Source of the DNA: Galbula dea
Lineage: Eukaryota > Chordata > Aves > Piciformes > Galbulidae
DNA length: 64,000 nucleotides
Assembly (NCBI GenBank): GCA_013399015.1
Contig: VWZX01001684.1
Coordinates: 899,314 to 963,313, forward strand
Direction of reading: 5' to 3'
The notes below the pieces were generated by a model that saw only the letters and a list, made by a program, of their open reading frames with translations, ran no database searches and was not told the DNA's origin. The position numbers were made by a program, and so were the translations under genes. Each line of letters opens with the position of its first letter. The first letter of the stretch is position 1. Positions 10,765 through 24,000 of the stretch are shown here, one piece after another.

Positions 10765-12976
10765 CCCTCTGCTTAGTGGGATTTCATATATTTATTTTTT
10801 TTCCTGCAAAAATAGTTGTTAATAATGCTGGTGAATTTCTTCATATGAACACTATCCTCAAGCAGAGGCACCTTTGAAAGAAAAACTCACCAGTCATGTT
10901 AGGATGAGATTCAGTAAAGAGCTGTCTGATACAGACAATCCTTCCAGAAAGTAAAGTAAATTTCTACAACAGCAAGATGCATACACTTATTTTTTGGAAA
11001 TTGAGAAATGAGGGACTAATTAAACCCATTCAGTTTTAACAGTCTATTGGAGATACAGGAGTCCAACAGAGACCTGAATCTCTTCCTCTATCCCACTGGT
11101 GGTGTGAGGGGCAATTCAACAATGAGGTGACCTGTGACCTCCTTCATTCAGGTTCTGCAGGGAAGTGTTACAAGTCAGGTCAGATCAACACCAGGTCCAA
11201 GTCTGCAAAGGCTTATTAGAGTGATCAGTCTTGGCAAAGGTAGTGAAAGCAACAGCTCCACTGAAAGCAACCAGCTGTCCTCCAGGTGAATATCCCACAC
11301 AACCTGAGCGAGCGTGGCAGGATTTAGCAAACCATGAGCATCAAGATTAAATCTTATTTATGTAAATAATACACATTACTTGTGTAAAACTTTGCAACAA
11401 GCAGCTTTTGGTAATGCTAACCTCTCCCTTCTTAGTCCACCTCCTGCAATGAACATAGAAAAAATTCATTTTAATACTGTACAACATGAACAATACTGTA
11501 CCACATGAATAGCCTAGTCCTTCCTCCAGAAGGTACTTCACATGTCAGAGCACTTCACGTACTTGTTACCAAGAAGCACAGGACCTTTTATTACAAGAAA
11601 AATACATTGGCAATAAAAAAAGCAAGAGGCAGAAGCTCCAGACACTGTTATTCAAATAATAGTCTTTACAGTCATGTTTTAGAAGGTAAAATAAGCAAAA
11701 CCTTTCTGCAAACATAGCAAAGCATTGTCAGCTTTCCTATCTGCAGCACCAGAGCAAGACTTGAGTAGTTTTGGGGCTCTGGAAAAGGAAATAGCTGATA
11801 GATACAAAAGGCCACCAGACAAAAAATGAAAGTAGTTAGTGCATGAACTAGCAACAGAGGGAAAATGTGGGGATTTATTTGACAATCCTTTCTACAACAC
11901 CCCAGCAATCTGATAAGTGGTTGGGACTTTCCTCTGGAAAAAGGGAGGAGTCAAGTATGACATTTTTTAAGGATAACGTGGGACTAAATCTCTTTTCCTT
12001 GATACTGCCAAGAGCCCTGTTATGAAAAAAAAAAAAAAAAAAAAGGAAAAGCAGCAGCTATCTGTACAGTGCTGCAAAGACTTACTCACTCAGTTACTCA
12101 GTGATTTAAAAACCCTAAACTTATTTTCGTAAGGATCCTGCAGGGATTAGTCCATGTGCTGTAGGAAAGGTGGCTGCACTTTTCCCTGGAAACCAGCTGG
12201 TCAACTACCCTTTTATGGCTATGGCTGCAGCAAGAGGAACACACCATGGCCAAATATGGAGTCAGGCTGAGGTTGCTGAAGCCATTTCTTTCATTGGAAC
12301 CAAGCCACTGATTCTGCTTTTTTATTGCATGTTGTGTTCAGCTAGCCCAGATGTAATAATGGCATCAAGATGTAGGGACATCCGTGCCTTCCCTTCAAAA
12401 TATTTCGTCTGGAAGTACTGCACAGCCTAATTAAATAATGACATTTGCAACAGGAATGATAACACAAAAATTAGAGCAGCACTACAGCTTATCCCTCATT
12501 GACAAGCAGCTCAAAGTAGTTGACAGTATACAGAACATCATGCTGTGCTGGAAGAGCTGATGCACTCCAAAAAATAAACCTCATCCTCAGTTTGTGCTGC
12601 AGCAGAAGAAATGGGCAGAGAGCTCTCCTGGGAGACCCCAGACAGAACACTGTCACCCGAACCTGCAGAGCGGTGTGCTGAGCTGCTTGCCTGTTTCCAC
12701 AGGCCAGAGCATCTGGCAGCGTATGGATTGAAAGAGAACAGTGCTATGGAGAACTAAACACAAAGCAGAGCTGCTCAGAGACTCGCAGATCACCACCAAG
12801 ACATTATCTGGCTCCTGCACAGGTCAGCACCAGGCTGTGGCTAGAGGCTGAGCACTCGTGTTCAGCTGGGGCATAGAGGAGGCAGGTGGCGCTGGCAGGC
12901 GGCAGGTACATAAGGGGACCACTGGAAATGTGCTTGGTCAAACTTGCCAGGCACATAGGGGAAAGAAACCATTCAG
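10765..12976. other. Unique sequence with an A20 tract
   Basis: No exon, RNA gene or interspersed repeat is recognised apart from the A20 homopolymer annotated separately. An 86-codon open frame at 12170-12430 resembles no known protein. Confidence 0.5.
12025..12044. repeat. Poly(A) tract, A20
   Basis: Twenty consecutive A residues followed by GGAAAAG. I found no AATAAA hexamer or processed-transcript body immediately upstream, so there is no support for a retrocopy tail. It is treated as a simple repeat. Confidence 0.92.
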
Positions 12977-13382
12977 TAGAATCACAGAAAGGTTAGAGTT
13001 GGAAGGGACCTTTAAAGGTCATCTAGTCCAATCCCCCTGCTGTGAGCAGGGACACCTATAACTAGATCAGGTTGCTCAGAGCCCTGTCCAGTCTGACCTT
13101 GAATGTTTCCAGGGATGGGGCATCTGCCACCTCTCAGGGCAACTCGTTCCAGTGCTTCACCAATCTCACCTTAAAAAATTTCCCAGTATGGATCCCTGAG
13201 AGACACCACTTGTTACATATCTCCTTCTGGACACCAAGCCATTGACCACTACCCTTTGCATGTGACCAATTCATTACCCACTGAACAGTTCAACCATCAA
13301 ATTGGTATCTCTCCAATTTAGAGATAAGGATGTTGTGGGGAACTGTGTCAAAGTCCTCACACAAGTCCAGACAGACTGTGAA
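12977..13382 (-). mobile_element. Composite CR1 LINE: 3' tail joined to RT-domain fragment (antisense)
   Basis: Two CR1 pieces lie head to tail in the same antisense orientation. The first (12977 to about 13175) is the standard 3' end: 'agaatcacagaaaggttaga', 'tccaatccccctgctgtgag', 'tccagggatggggcatctgc'. The second (about 13186-13382) is the reverse-transcriptase domain of ORF2. On the minus strand positions 13358 back to 13327 encode FDTVPHNIL, then SKLERY, containing the catalytic aspartate region of RT motif A. Stops and a frameshift follow, so no protein is made. The stretch between RT motif A and the 3' UTR in an intact element is several hundred bases longer, so this is either a large internal deletion or two separate insertions. 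Confidence 0.88.
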
Positions 13383-16300
13383 TTATATGAAGCCCTGGAA
13401 GCAAACTGCGGTGACTAAAAGCAGCTGGGCTCATCCAGAGATAACTTGGCCTATAGATAAAATACCTATCACCATTCCTTCACTACTATAATCAGCCTGA
13501 GGAGGGAAATGAAAAGCAAACAAGGAGACACAATAGCAATATCTCTTCATCAAACAAGGAGAAGCAAGTGAGAGCAAGAGGCCACAAATTTACAGTTGTT
13601 TTTCTCTGGCCCTGCTTCTCAAAGAGATCGTTTTGTCCCCTGCCATCTCCACCTTTGCTCTGTTTTGTGCTGGCACAAGCATATGCTCAGCTCTGCAGTG
13701 AGTCGGACCAGGGGAACTAATCCAGGCTGAAACTAATCTAGCAAAAATGAATTACAGCAGAAGGGCAGGAATGCACAGCCAGGGCAGTCAGAAGGGTAAA
13801 ATCAGCTCCCTCAGCTGCCCCTGGGGGTCTTCTTGAACTGGCTGCAAATGATGGTGTTAGAGTCCATACCTGTGAGTGCAGCTGCTATCATAGCAGGAAA
13901 AACAGTTCATGTAGCCACAGGCACGCTGGGACTTTCAGCTCAACAGCTCAGATACTAGCTAGCAGTAGAGACAAAAAAGCACAGAGCTCAGCACATGCAG
14001 CAGATTCTGCCTGACAAGGTGGGTGAATATTCAAGCAGTTAGCTCCGTGCTGATGCAGCTACACAGTTAGCCATGATTTAATGCCAACTTCAGTGCATTT
14101 GCATCCATCATAGTTGCCACAGAGAATTAAGTACTGCAAGTATAGGTCAAGAACTAGAGCTGGTCTCCTGTCTTCAAATTCAAATTGATGTTCCAAATGC
14201 AAAAAGCAGCAGCAATTTTAACTTTTCCCCCTACCATTTGTAAATAGCTTTTAAGAACACCAAAAGGAGCACTCCCTCCCCAGCATCAGTCACAAGAAAT
14301 GATTTCCTTGTACTAGCCTTCGGTCTCCCTCTCCAGGCACCTCCAACTATAAACAGCACTTATTTGTGGTATAACCATGTTGGCTACCAAAGAATTACAG
14401 CAGAAATTAGTTAGACCCGCCCATAATTAAACACTGCAGTGTCTCCTTCACTCTGCAGCCTCTCTGTTTGTGCCCAGCACAGCTCTAAGCCACGACATTG
14501 CTTTCACTAAACCCCGGGCCGAATCCATTGCTGGCAGAAACCAGAGTAAACTGGGAGCTGTTAATGAGTGCTGACTCGCAATGGTTTCTCATGAGCCACA
14601 ATGCTGTCAAGGCAGATCCAAGCATAGCACTCTTCAGCCACTGGAATGCACTATCCCTCGCCTGGACATGCTTCCTACATCTGGGACAGCCAAGGGGAAC
14701 TGGCATCAAGCTGGGCTGGCTCCATACCAGCTGAAAATGTCCCGGAGCTAACATTCAGCTGTCCTTATAGGGTGCATTTAAGGCCCCTACATGCCTCTCT
14801 AGCAGTTCAAGGTGACCTCCGTAATGAAGGTCACCACAGTAAACTTTATCCTTGACATAGGACTTGGGTGGAGGTGAACTCTGCAGAGTCCTATGGAAGC
14901 AATAGCACTTATGCCATGCCAGGGGTGGACACCATGCTCCTGATAAGTGAAAGGAGGGTTTGATTCTGCTATCCCTTTACATCCATGATAACGAGATCAA
15001 AACCAGACCCAGGGTCTCTGCTCCACAAAGCTTACTGTGTACTGTTGACAGTTAAAATGATGAGCAAAGACATCAAACCTCAGGGAAAGAGGGCAAAATA
15101 AAAGTGACCAAACAGCAGGAAAAGGGGGTGGGGAAGAAGAAACACTCATAGGAAAGCAATTATAGCTTCCCTTTCATGTTTGTCTCTTTATGTTTAGTGG
15201 AGAGCAAGGGTGTTCTGCTTTTAAAAGCCAGGTATGGCAGTAGGAATGGAGAGAATCTGAGCAGAGATTAATGGGAATTTCAGAGACAAAAGGAATTAAC
15301 TGACTTTCTTCTAAAAGCTTTTGATGATATTCAGTTGAGACCAGTCTCATGACTTCCCAGGGTTGACACTAGTCTTTGGCTGGCAGAGAAGTCTGTGGGT
15401 GCTCTCTTACACTGCCATACAGATGATGCTCTTCTTTTAGCAAAACAGCACACAAAAGACACTATGTAAATGGAGCTGGAGTCACCATAGCTAAGCCTGA
15501 AAACATGAACCTAGGAGTTGATCTGTACTTCCATTTCAAACTGGGCCATCTCCTTTGGCAGATATGAACTTTCCCAACCCCAACCAGCAGAGCTCTACTC
15601 TGTCTCCTAATAAAAATCAAAGAGCCAGTGTGCACCAATAACTCAGATTAATAATGGAAAACTGCTGTAAAATTCAGGCTGCATATGCACACATACACAC
15701 ATTTGCATGTGCACATGTGAGTGTGCTTGAACTTAATTCTGGACAATACCTTAACGCTTCAGCCTGAATGGTAAATTAGCCAAAATCAGAAACTGCCAAT
15801 CACTGGCACTAAGTTTGAAATGCAAACTATGCCTAATAGCCTATCTCCTGGCTTAGGGTGCTAGGCCTTCACTGGTTATCAGAAGTCATGCAGGAATGGG
15901 CCAGAAATCCTCTGAAATGAGTAAGGAGTGGAGCCAGAGGGGAAGGCAGAAGGAATGAATACCTTCCTTCCAGTCTGTTTTTGGGCAAACCGAAACTCAC
16001 CCACGAGGGCTCTTTGTAAAGTAGCACTACATAAATGCAAACACACTTTACCTTTCTGCACTACATAAGTCAGCAGGAGCATGAAAAGCCTGGCTCCCTA
16101 CCTGCCCCTGCTGCTCACCTGGGGTTCCATAGGGTGAGCCAGCCCAGATGGCTCCTGTACTGGAAGGAGCCCCTTTGCATTGCCCCATAGGAAGAGTCTC
16201 CCATGGCAGAAGCACTCCTCCAAAGTGCCAGGACCTGGCAGACCATTTCAACTGCACAGTGCTTTTGGAGGTGCAGTTGAAGGAAAGTGAAGGCTCTCAA

Positions 16301-19300
16301 TGAATAATCAACTGAGTCTGCCGCATAAGGAGGGCTGCAGAATCCAGCACTGCTTTACCAATATGCTGACTAATAGCCTTGATTAAAATCCTAGGGTGCT
16401 TTTGTAGCACGCAGGAGCATTCATTCCAGTTCACTTAATTACCTGTGTCTAAAGAAATGCCACTTGCACTTTCAGCCAGGCCTGAAAGACTTTACCTCTC
16501 CTCTTAAAAAATGATGCTCTCCCATCTCCCTGGGATCCAAAGTCCTCTCTGCACCTTCCCATTCCACTCAGGAGGTAGGATGCTGTACAGTGACTCCAGA
16601 TCCACAGATAAAAGATTCAATACAAGGGCAAAAGATGAGCGCTGTCTCCATGACCTGATTTTGTCCTTTTCTATTTATCAGATGTTGGGTTTTGTAGCTT
16701 ATGGCTGTTAGTGCTTCTTTTGTATACATTGCTTATTTAAATGGGAACTCTCCACTGTGCTGCAGTGGGAGCTGCCATTTTGCATTCATGTGTAGAGAGT
16801 GAGGCAGCCAAGTAGCTCTGAAGAAAAATCCACATTTTGTCTTTTTTATCTTCCTTGTTTTGCTGTTGCATTTAAATATAAAATAAAGGTCATCCTGACT
16901 GAAAGGATAGAATTGCTCTATGGAAACATATAAAGAATGCACTGGATGTAAAAAGGGCAAATGTCCTTTAAGCAACACCACAATTTGAATTACATTTTTA
17001 TTTTAAATAAAAGCTTTTCTGCCCTCAGACAGTTTCTTTTTGTGACTAGTGGGGGTCAAGGCTTGAAGAATTATGAACTTACATGAGCTGCCACAGTTGC
17101 AGCAGAGGAAATATTTCCAGTGCATGGAAGCTCCTTTCCTCTCCAAACTTCCCTAGTCACTAAATGGAAAATTTTAGGACATGACAGAGATGTAAAATTT
17201 GGAGGGGAAAAAAACAAACAAACAAAACCCCTTTGTATGTTGTTTGACTTGTTCCATGTGCTGCTCAAGCATAAAATACTTAAGCATCTCCCAGTATCTC
17301 TAGAAGGTTTATTCCCATGTGGCTTATCCCTACTTGAAGGCTATGGCACTTACAGAAAGGAAATTAAACACAGCAAAAGGGAAGCCAGTGGCAAGGAAGA
17401 GTTTCTAAGCGCTCCTGAATCCCAGCCTAGTGCCTGTTGCCCCACTGGTACACACATATGAGCTGACCTAAATAAATCATTTGGCCATTTCATATTTTCT
17501 GCCAAGTGAGCTCTGCAGGAGGAGGGTGCAGCCTGCTCACAGATAGCGGCACAGTGCTGCTCCTCCAGTGAGCAAATGACACCCTGCAGCCCTCTCCCAG
17601 CAGCAATTCTTTGCATTGCCTCACACAGAAAAGGAAGACCTTATCTGGTGAGATACAGCCCAAATCTGTAACACAAAACTAGCAAAAGCTCCACTAGCAA
17701 AAGCCAGGCTAGCAGTGCATAAACTATCTGCAGTGTGGCTTCCTTTCTAGCCTTCCCCATCTCATCCCCTCCAAAGACACTGCCGACCAAGCAGCAACTA
17801 CTTCTTGTTACAAATCAGAAAAGGTCGGTGCAACACAAACTGTGGGAATGGTAGCTCCACTGGGTGTAAACACAGTGACACACTGTTGCAGGCCAGAAGC
17901 CACTTACAGGTTGCAAAATATACCTAAAAATAAAGAGTATGAAGTGCACTCAGTAGAAACCAAATGAGGAACCTGATCAGCCCAGCCACGAATTACCCCG
18001 GAGTTACTGGAGGAGTTAATTTGATTTGGAGTTTGGAGAAACCCTTTACAAAACTTGTGAGAACAATCACATCCCAGCATTATTATCCAAATTCGGTTTT
18101 CACTCGACACATTGTGACAACTCTTTCAAAAGAAGATGTGTAAAGACAGGAAGAGGAAGGAAATTAAAACAAATGGGAGTTTCAGATCATAATAAGAAGC
18201 ATGGTGGAGAAAGATAAATCCCAGCTGGAAAGAGGTTTTGAAGAATGATAATAGTAACAGTTCAAGTCCCATCTCTACTACTACTTCAGGACAAATCATT
18301 TAAATCTGTCTTATCAGTTGCATACAATGTACCACTTTTTTCTCTATTGGTGTATTCTGAGGATTAGTGTTTGTTAGATTTGATTTCCATAATTATAGTG
18401 CAGTATCTATACACTCAGAATATAATCCAATTAATACAATCATGCATACACATAGCAAATGATTGGAAATTTCAAGACACATAGACTGTGCAGCATTGTC
18501 TGCCCCAGGCAATCTAGAAACTATGACTTACACTTCAATTCAGGGAGTAGCAGTAATTTTTAAATCTCTATTATCAAAAAAAACCCCCAAGTCTGGAAAA
18601 TTGTCTTGAGGAGATCTTAATTTCTGTTCTGCCTTTTGAAACTTAAGGATTTCTACTTTCCAGATTTTCATACAGGCATAAGGATTAACAGGCACAACCA
18701 AAATCAGAGTCTGAGAACTATGTCAGGAATTTGAAATAAATCATTAATCTCTGACAATTCTGGAAAAGGCTAAACTCAAGTGACAGCCACATTTATCTTA
18801 TTTTAAATACCAGTCACTCCCAGACCCCCAATTGGGTTTGTGCAGACCCAGTAATCCCCCATAGGTGATTTCCCTAGTGAAAATGCAACAGGCAGTGGAT
18901 GCCAGGCACAAGCTGTGACATGCAAAAGCTGTAAGTGGCAGTGAACTGCTGGCAAGAACCAAGGTCATGGTTACAAACCATCCTTGCATCACCTGTTACC
19001 TCAACACTGCCTCACTGCAATACTCATTTGGGCAAAGAGAGAAAAAAAAAAGCAAACCCAAAAAGCAACCACACAAATTTCCTAAAACTAGTCAGGAAAA
19101 GGTCCCTGCAGATGCTGGTACAAACCAGGATGCTTTCCTGCTGGGGCTCCACCTTCCCATGGGCTTTATAATCCAAATGGTGGTGGTTAGTGCATGGCAG
19201 CTTCAAGTTTTCAGGCACTGGCTGCAGGGTGGATGTTCAGCAGGTTGCTTTTCCAGCAAAGCCCTCTCCTCAGTGCCAGCACTAGCAGTTTGGGCATGGG

Positions 19301-20911
19301 GGAAACATGAAATTTGGATCAATCTAGAGAAAAGATCACTTGTGGAAGCTTTCAGCTTTTGAAGTTTTCTGCATTCTGTACCAAGAATCAGGAGGAAAAA
19401 TAGGTAGAACCAGATGTTGACTGTACATGCCAGTAGCTGGGAAGCAGCCTTTTCAGTATAGGCAATCTGCAAGCAGAACTGGGTAGGAATTTCTGGGGGT
19501 GTGGAGAATGCATAGCCTGCACTTGAGAGCTGCTCATGCCAACACAAAGTCTGGTGTTACTACTTCAAGAACAGGTTGGGAGACTGCTGCTTTACCTCTA
19601 TCCCTGCAAATACTACTACCAGGAATATGTTACTCAGCTCTTCCTTTAGAGTCACTCAATATAAGCAGTGCAAAACACCTGTTGACACACTGATAGGAAC
19701 CTTAAATTCTCCAGCATCCTCTCAAGCCCTGAACTGTGCATTTGTCTGAAAGCATAAAGATTTACTCCTCTGCCTTTTTTGTCAACTGCTCTTTTTTTTC
19801 TTTGTCTGTTTGTTTTTATTTTGTGCCTACAGAGTCCCTCAATGTCTCCATTTATCAAAAGCCCTTTTCCCCCTTGAGGACATCTATAGGAAACTAGTAC
19901 TGGTGCTATGAAGCATGCAGGTTCCTTCATTGCTCCTCATGCAGCTCCATATTTCTTCTCCCCAGAAGAGCAACATCTGCAGAACTGCACACTAGTGTAC
20001 ATCAGCCTTGTCATTTTAGCTACAATATCTGCAGCTCTGCCAAAAACTTTAGGTCTTGACATCACCTGGCTGCAAGAGCCCCTCTTTTGATTTAAAACAA
20101 TGTATATTTCTCACTAATCTCACTGAAGATTAATAAAAAAGACTTGAAACACTCCAAAATGTTTCAAGATTTAAAAAACAAGTAATAACTTCTAAAAAGT
20201 TAAACAAATCTCAGGGTCTGACTTCTGGGTATCTGGAGCTGACAGCAGAGAGGAAGAACTGTCTGCACATTTTCTCACTCTCATGGCAAGTGTTCCTGCA
20301 GGCCCCATAATCCAGGGAGCTCAGCATCATGGCAATTACAACGATTACAACTGCCTTGTGAAATCAAGAACTGAACAGAGGTACAAAGAGATTTAAATAG
20401 CATCCGATGAATCATGTGAGAAAGGTAGAGCCAGGCTGCAAAACATCCTCTCTTCTTGGCTCCCAGCCTAGGGGCTCAATCTTACCATAAGAGTCCTTCA
20501 CAGATTATCTAGCAGCAGAGCATATAAATCTCCTTTTATTTCAAAGCAGTAGGTAATCAATACCCTAAATAAGGCAAAACCACGACTCTCTTTACAAAAT
20601 TGCTTTCTTGATAGAAGACAGGGAATAAATATTCCTAATAGGTGCCTACTTGCTTTTAAATAATAATGGCATCAGCTCAGTAATGTGAGATGCCTCAATT
20701 AGAGCCCCATTGTGTTATGAGATGTACAGAACAGGTCAAACTGGTTCAAGCTATTCTTGTGATAATTTCCAAAAAATAAAGAACAAACATGGGAAACCAC
20801 CAAAATGCTGAATGTGAAACCTCCTGTAGTTCCCTCACACATCTTGAATAGTGAAATCCCCAAGCAAAAAGGAAGCAAGCTGCTGGGACAAGAAGTCCTT
20901 AATAAATAGAC
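13383..20911. other. Unique non-coding sequence
   Basis: Seven and a half kilobases without a recognised exon, RNA gene or transposable element. Minor structures are a 15-bp imperfect tandem duplication with unit 'actagcaaaagc' at 17678-17707, a TG/CA-alternating patch at about 15685-15724 and an AAAC-type stretch at 17208-17230. A minus-strand donor-like CAG/GTGAGC occurs near 16118 but no supporting acceptor or protein similarity was found. The segment 20590-20760 has the look of a conserved non-coding element (see findings). Confidence 0.5.
17208..17230. repeat. (AAAC)n-type simple repeat
   Basis: A-rich tract with three or four AAAC units directly after GGAGGGG. It is short and imperfect. 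Confidence 0.75.
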
Positions 20912-20926
20912 ATATATATATATATA
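20912..20926. repeat. (AT)n microsatellite
   Basis: Fifteen bases of perfect alternating AT. The tract is short and no associated feature is recognised. Confidence 0.9.
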
Positions 20927-21033
20927 AAATTATAAGGACCAAAACCTGATTTTGCATCAATTCTTGTTTCATGGGTTGCAGGGATGAAAAGCAGCAAGGG
21001 AGTATGATTGGTCAGGTAACCCTCTTTTGATAA

Positions 21034-21056
21034 TGCACACACATGCACACACACAC
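21034..21056. repeat. (CA)n microsatellite, interrupted
   Basis: Alternating CA with two TG interruptions, about 23 bp. Alternating purine-pyrimidine sequence of this sort can form Z-DNA, but the tract is short. Confidence 0.88.
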
Positions 21057-24000
21057 TTTCCCTCTTCCTACATATGGTGAAGAAAAAAAACTCTGTTTTC
21101 ATTTTCATAAGTAATCAAATGAGTCACATCTAGCCATAAATTTACATAATTAATACTGAAGAGCAATCCATGACTTTAAATTTGCCCACAAAAATATTTT
21201 CAGAGCTTTTAAATATAATTTTGCAAAACCAAAACCATCTCCCATCTGTCAGCATCTGAGACGTGAATGAAAGAGGTGGTTTGTGCCAGCAGCCTCCATT
21301 ATGGTGAGATGGTGTTTTCCAGGTCACTTTAAAAAGGGGGTTGAAATATGATGAGGGAATGAATTTCCAAACTTCCTTTGATTTTGTTGCTAATTAGAGA
21401 GATAATCTGACCCTCTTTATTTTCTCCAAAGATAGCTTTGCATCCCCACTACATACAGGAAGAAATGCAGCACCTTCAATGCTGTAAAGCTATGTACAGG
21501 CCTTCAACATGGCTCCAAAGATCCTGGAGGTTTAAAATACAGCAGCAGCAGCTCAGAGTTCAGCTATTGTTATGAGAACAGAGATCTTTTTAACTCTGGA
21601 AAACAACTATGCAGAAAAACTGGGTTTCTGCTTGAGGAACACTTCCGACTGAACTTCTGTTTTCTATTGAGAAATGTCAGTGCACTAGATCTCATAGAGT
21701 ACAGGTGTTAAATGCTGCTGCAGTCAACCTGGGGAACTATTTCCATGTGATGCTCATGCTCTCACCTTAGGGTCATGTCCAGCTTCAAAACCCAATATTA
21801 GCCACCTGTCCAGGATGGGTTGTGTCCCTTTACCACAGGGGAGCAATTGGTTTGACCAGGCTAAAAAGAATGGAAGCCTGAAGCATCTACTGACTATAAA
21901 ATGCACAAAGTGCCCTGGCAGTGTTTCAGAAGTAATATATGTAGGTGTTAGGGAAAATATTTCATCAGAACCTCACAAACTTTATATGGGGAAAGAATTT
22001 CTCCATTTCCAGGTCCCATTACTATCATAAGAAGCTCATGTGATAACAGAACCTGTGCCAGGTAAAAAGCAGATAGGAGGACTTGCTCTCTGCCTAGGGG
22101 AGTTTGTAATCTAAGTATTTCACCACTGTCTGCCAAAGTAATATGCAAAGGTATGGTAAGAAAGATGTAAGCAAATGCTTCCAATTTGTATATCTGAAAT
22201 ATTATTACAAAGTGCTGACTCCTGTCATCCAGTGCCTCTCAGCTGCATAATTCTATGTAGAAAACAAGTCTAAGGAGTGTCTTCAGGGCCAGGAAAAGAC
22301 TTTACTTACAGATCAACTGCAGATTTCACATCTAAACTATGCTTAGTATAAAAAATGAGTCAGAGGATAGTATGGGAGAGAAGTATGTACACAGGAGTAA
22401 ACCAGAAAGGGGATAATGGGGCTTAAGCATGAATGAATGAAACAGAGGGAGCCCTTCAAAGTGGATGGCAAGGTGCCTACAGAGAGGGAGGTGAAAGAAG
22501 CTCTGCTGTGGAAGAATAGGACTAGGTTGTAGGGAGATGGGCAAGTACTGGGTGGCAGATGGGAGCCTGGTTAAAGTTTCTACTGCACATAGTTTGGGAC
22601 ATGAGAGCAGGAGGAACCAAAGGTGATCAAGGACTTTTGGCATGAGGGTCAGGCTGGTGAAATAGAGCCCTATGGTTCCTAAATAGGTACCTCTGTGTAG
22701 GCCTCACTGCAAAACTACCTCCAGCCTTCTCCACTGAGCTCAAGCAACCTTGGCCTCTCTTCAGCCACCATCTGAGCTTTGGTTTACAGCACTGAAATTT
22801 GGGCAGTTGTATTTTAAGGTGATAGGAGATCCTCATTGTATACTCTCTGTTGCTGTACTCCTTGCAACACTAGCAAAAACACCAGAGCTCTTCCTTTCCC
22901 CCAGGGAATGCTTGACATTAACTTTCACACCTTGCAGTGGCTCTGCAGTTAGAAGGTCCCCTGGATTACGAGGATCAGACCTACAAACCCTCCTCCTTCT
23001 GTTCTCCTGGCAGTGACTTGCCAGGAAAGGCTGCATTCTTACAGGTCTCCTGTCCAAAGACTTATCCATCACATGACAGATGTGAACCACATGGCCAGGC
23101 AGTAGAGAGCACAGCTACTGGGACTTTTGGATAGTCACCACTACAGGTTACTGGGTTGGAGGTTCAGGAAGAAACCTCTGTGTTGTGTTGTGGAGATGTG
23201 CCAGGAGCACATCCACCAGCCCTCGCCTCAAGTCAAGGAAAGAGAGAAACTTGTAGAAGTTTTGTTCAACAAGAGACTCTTAAATTAAGAATTTAAGAGA
23301 GCCTCAGGTCTACCCTAGCAATGGAAAGGTCCAGCTTTGTCGTCAGATCTGGAGAGACTACAGCAAAACAGAAGCTGGTACTTGACAAAAGGATCTCCTA
23401 ACTCCTGTGTCAATCCATACAGACAGTTACATAGTTCAAAGGAGAGAAATAAACACCAGCACCTTCGGAGAGGAACAAAATGACACCATCACTGTGAAAA
23501 ACCTTTTGGTCCTTTCCTGTTCCTGGCCTTGCTCCTTGAAGAAGAAAGGGCTGAGCAGTTCCATAAGAGCAACCAGACTATATCACAGCTTTCTCTTCCA
23601 TGGCTGAATTCAGGTCACACCTCTACAATCATTAATCCTGGCTCTTTGCTCTCAGTATGTGTTTGATCTGGATCAGCCCAGGGCACATAATCACATTTAA
23701 GATGAATTAGCTAGAACACATGATACCAAGTTTACGCTGGCCTCACGCCAGCTGGGGGAGGACGAACGACACTCGATCCTGGATAAAGTCTGCCAGAACA
23801 AAGTTAGCCCAGCACTGTTTTTGGAACCAACATGAACCAGCAGAGCCACATTGGTCCCCTGGAACCAGCCCAGTGCACAGACCGGTTGCTGCCTTTTTGG
23901 TGCAGTTACTATTAGTCAGAGGCAGACTAAGTCTAATTATGAAGTCAGGGTAATCAGACTTAGTCAAATCACTTTTTCAGATCTTACAGCAGAGTTGGCC

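Noticed and set aside
12025..12044. A20 run considered as the tail of a processed pseudogene
   Set aside because: No upstream polyadenylation hexamer, no open frame of a known gene ending nearby, and no visible target-site duplication.
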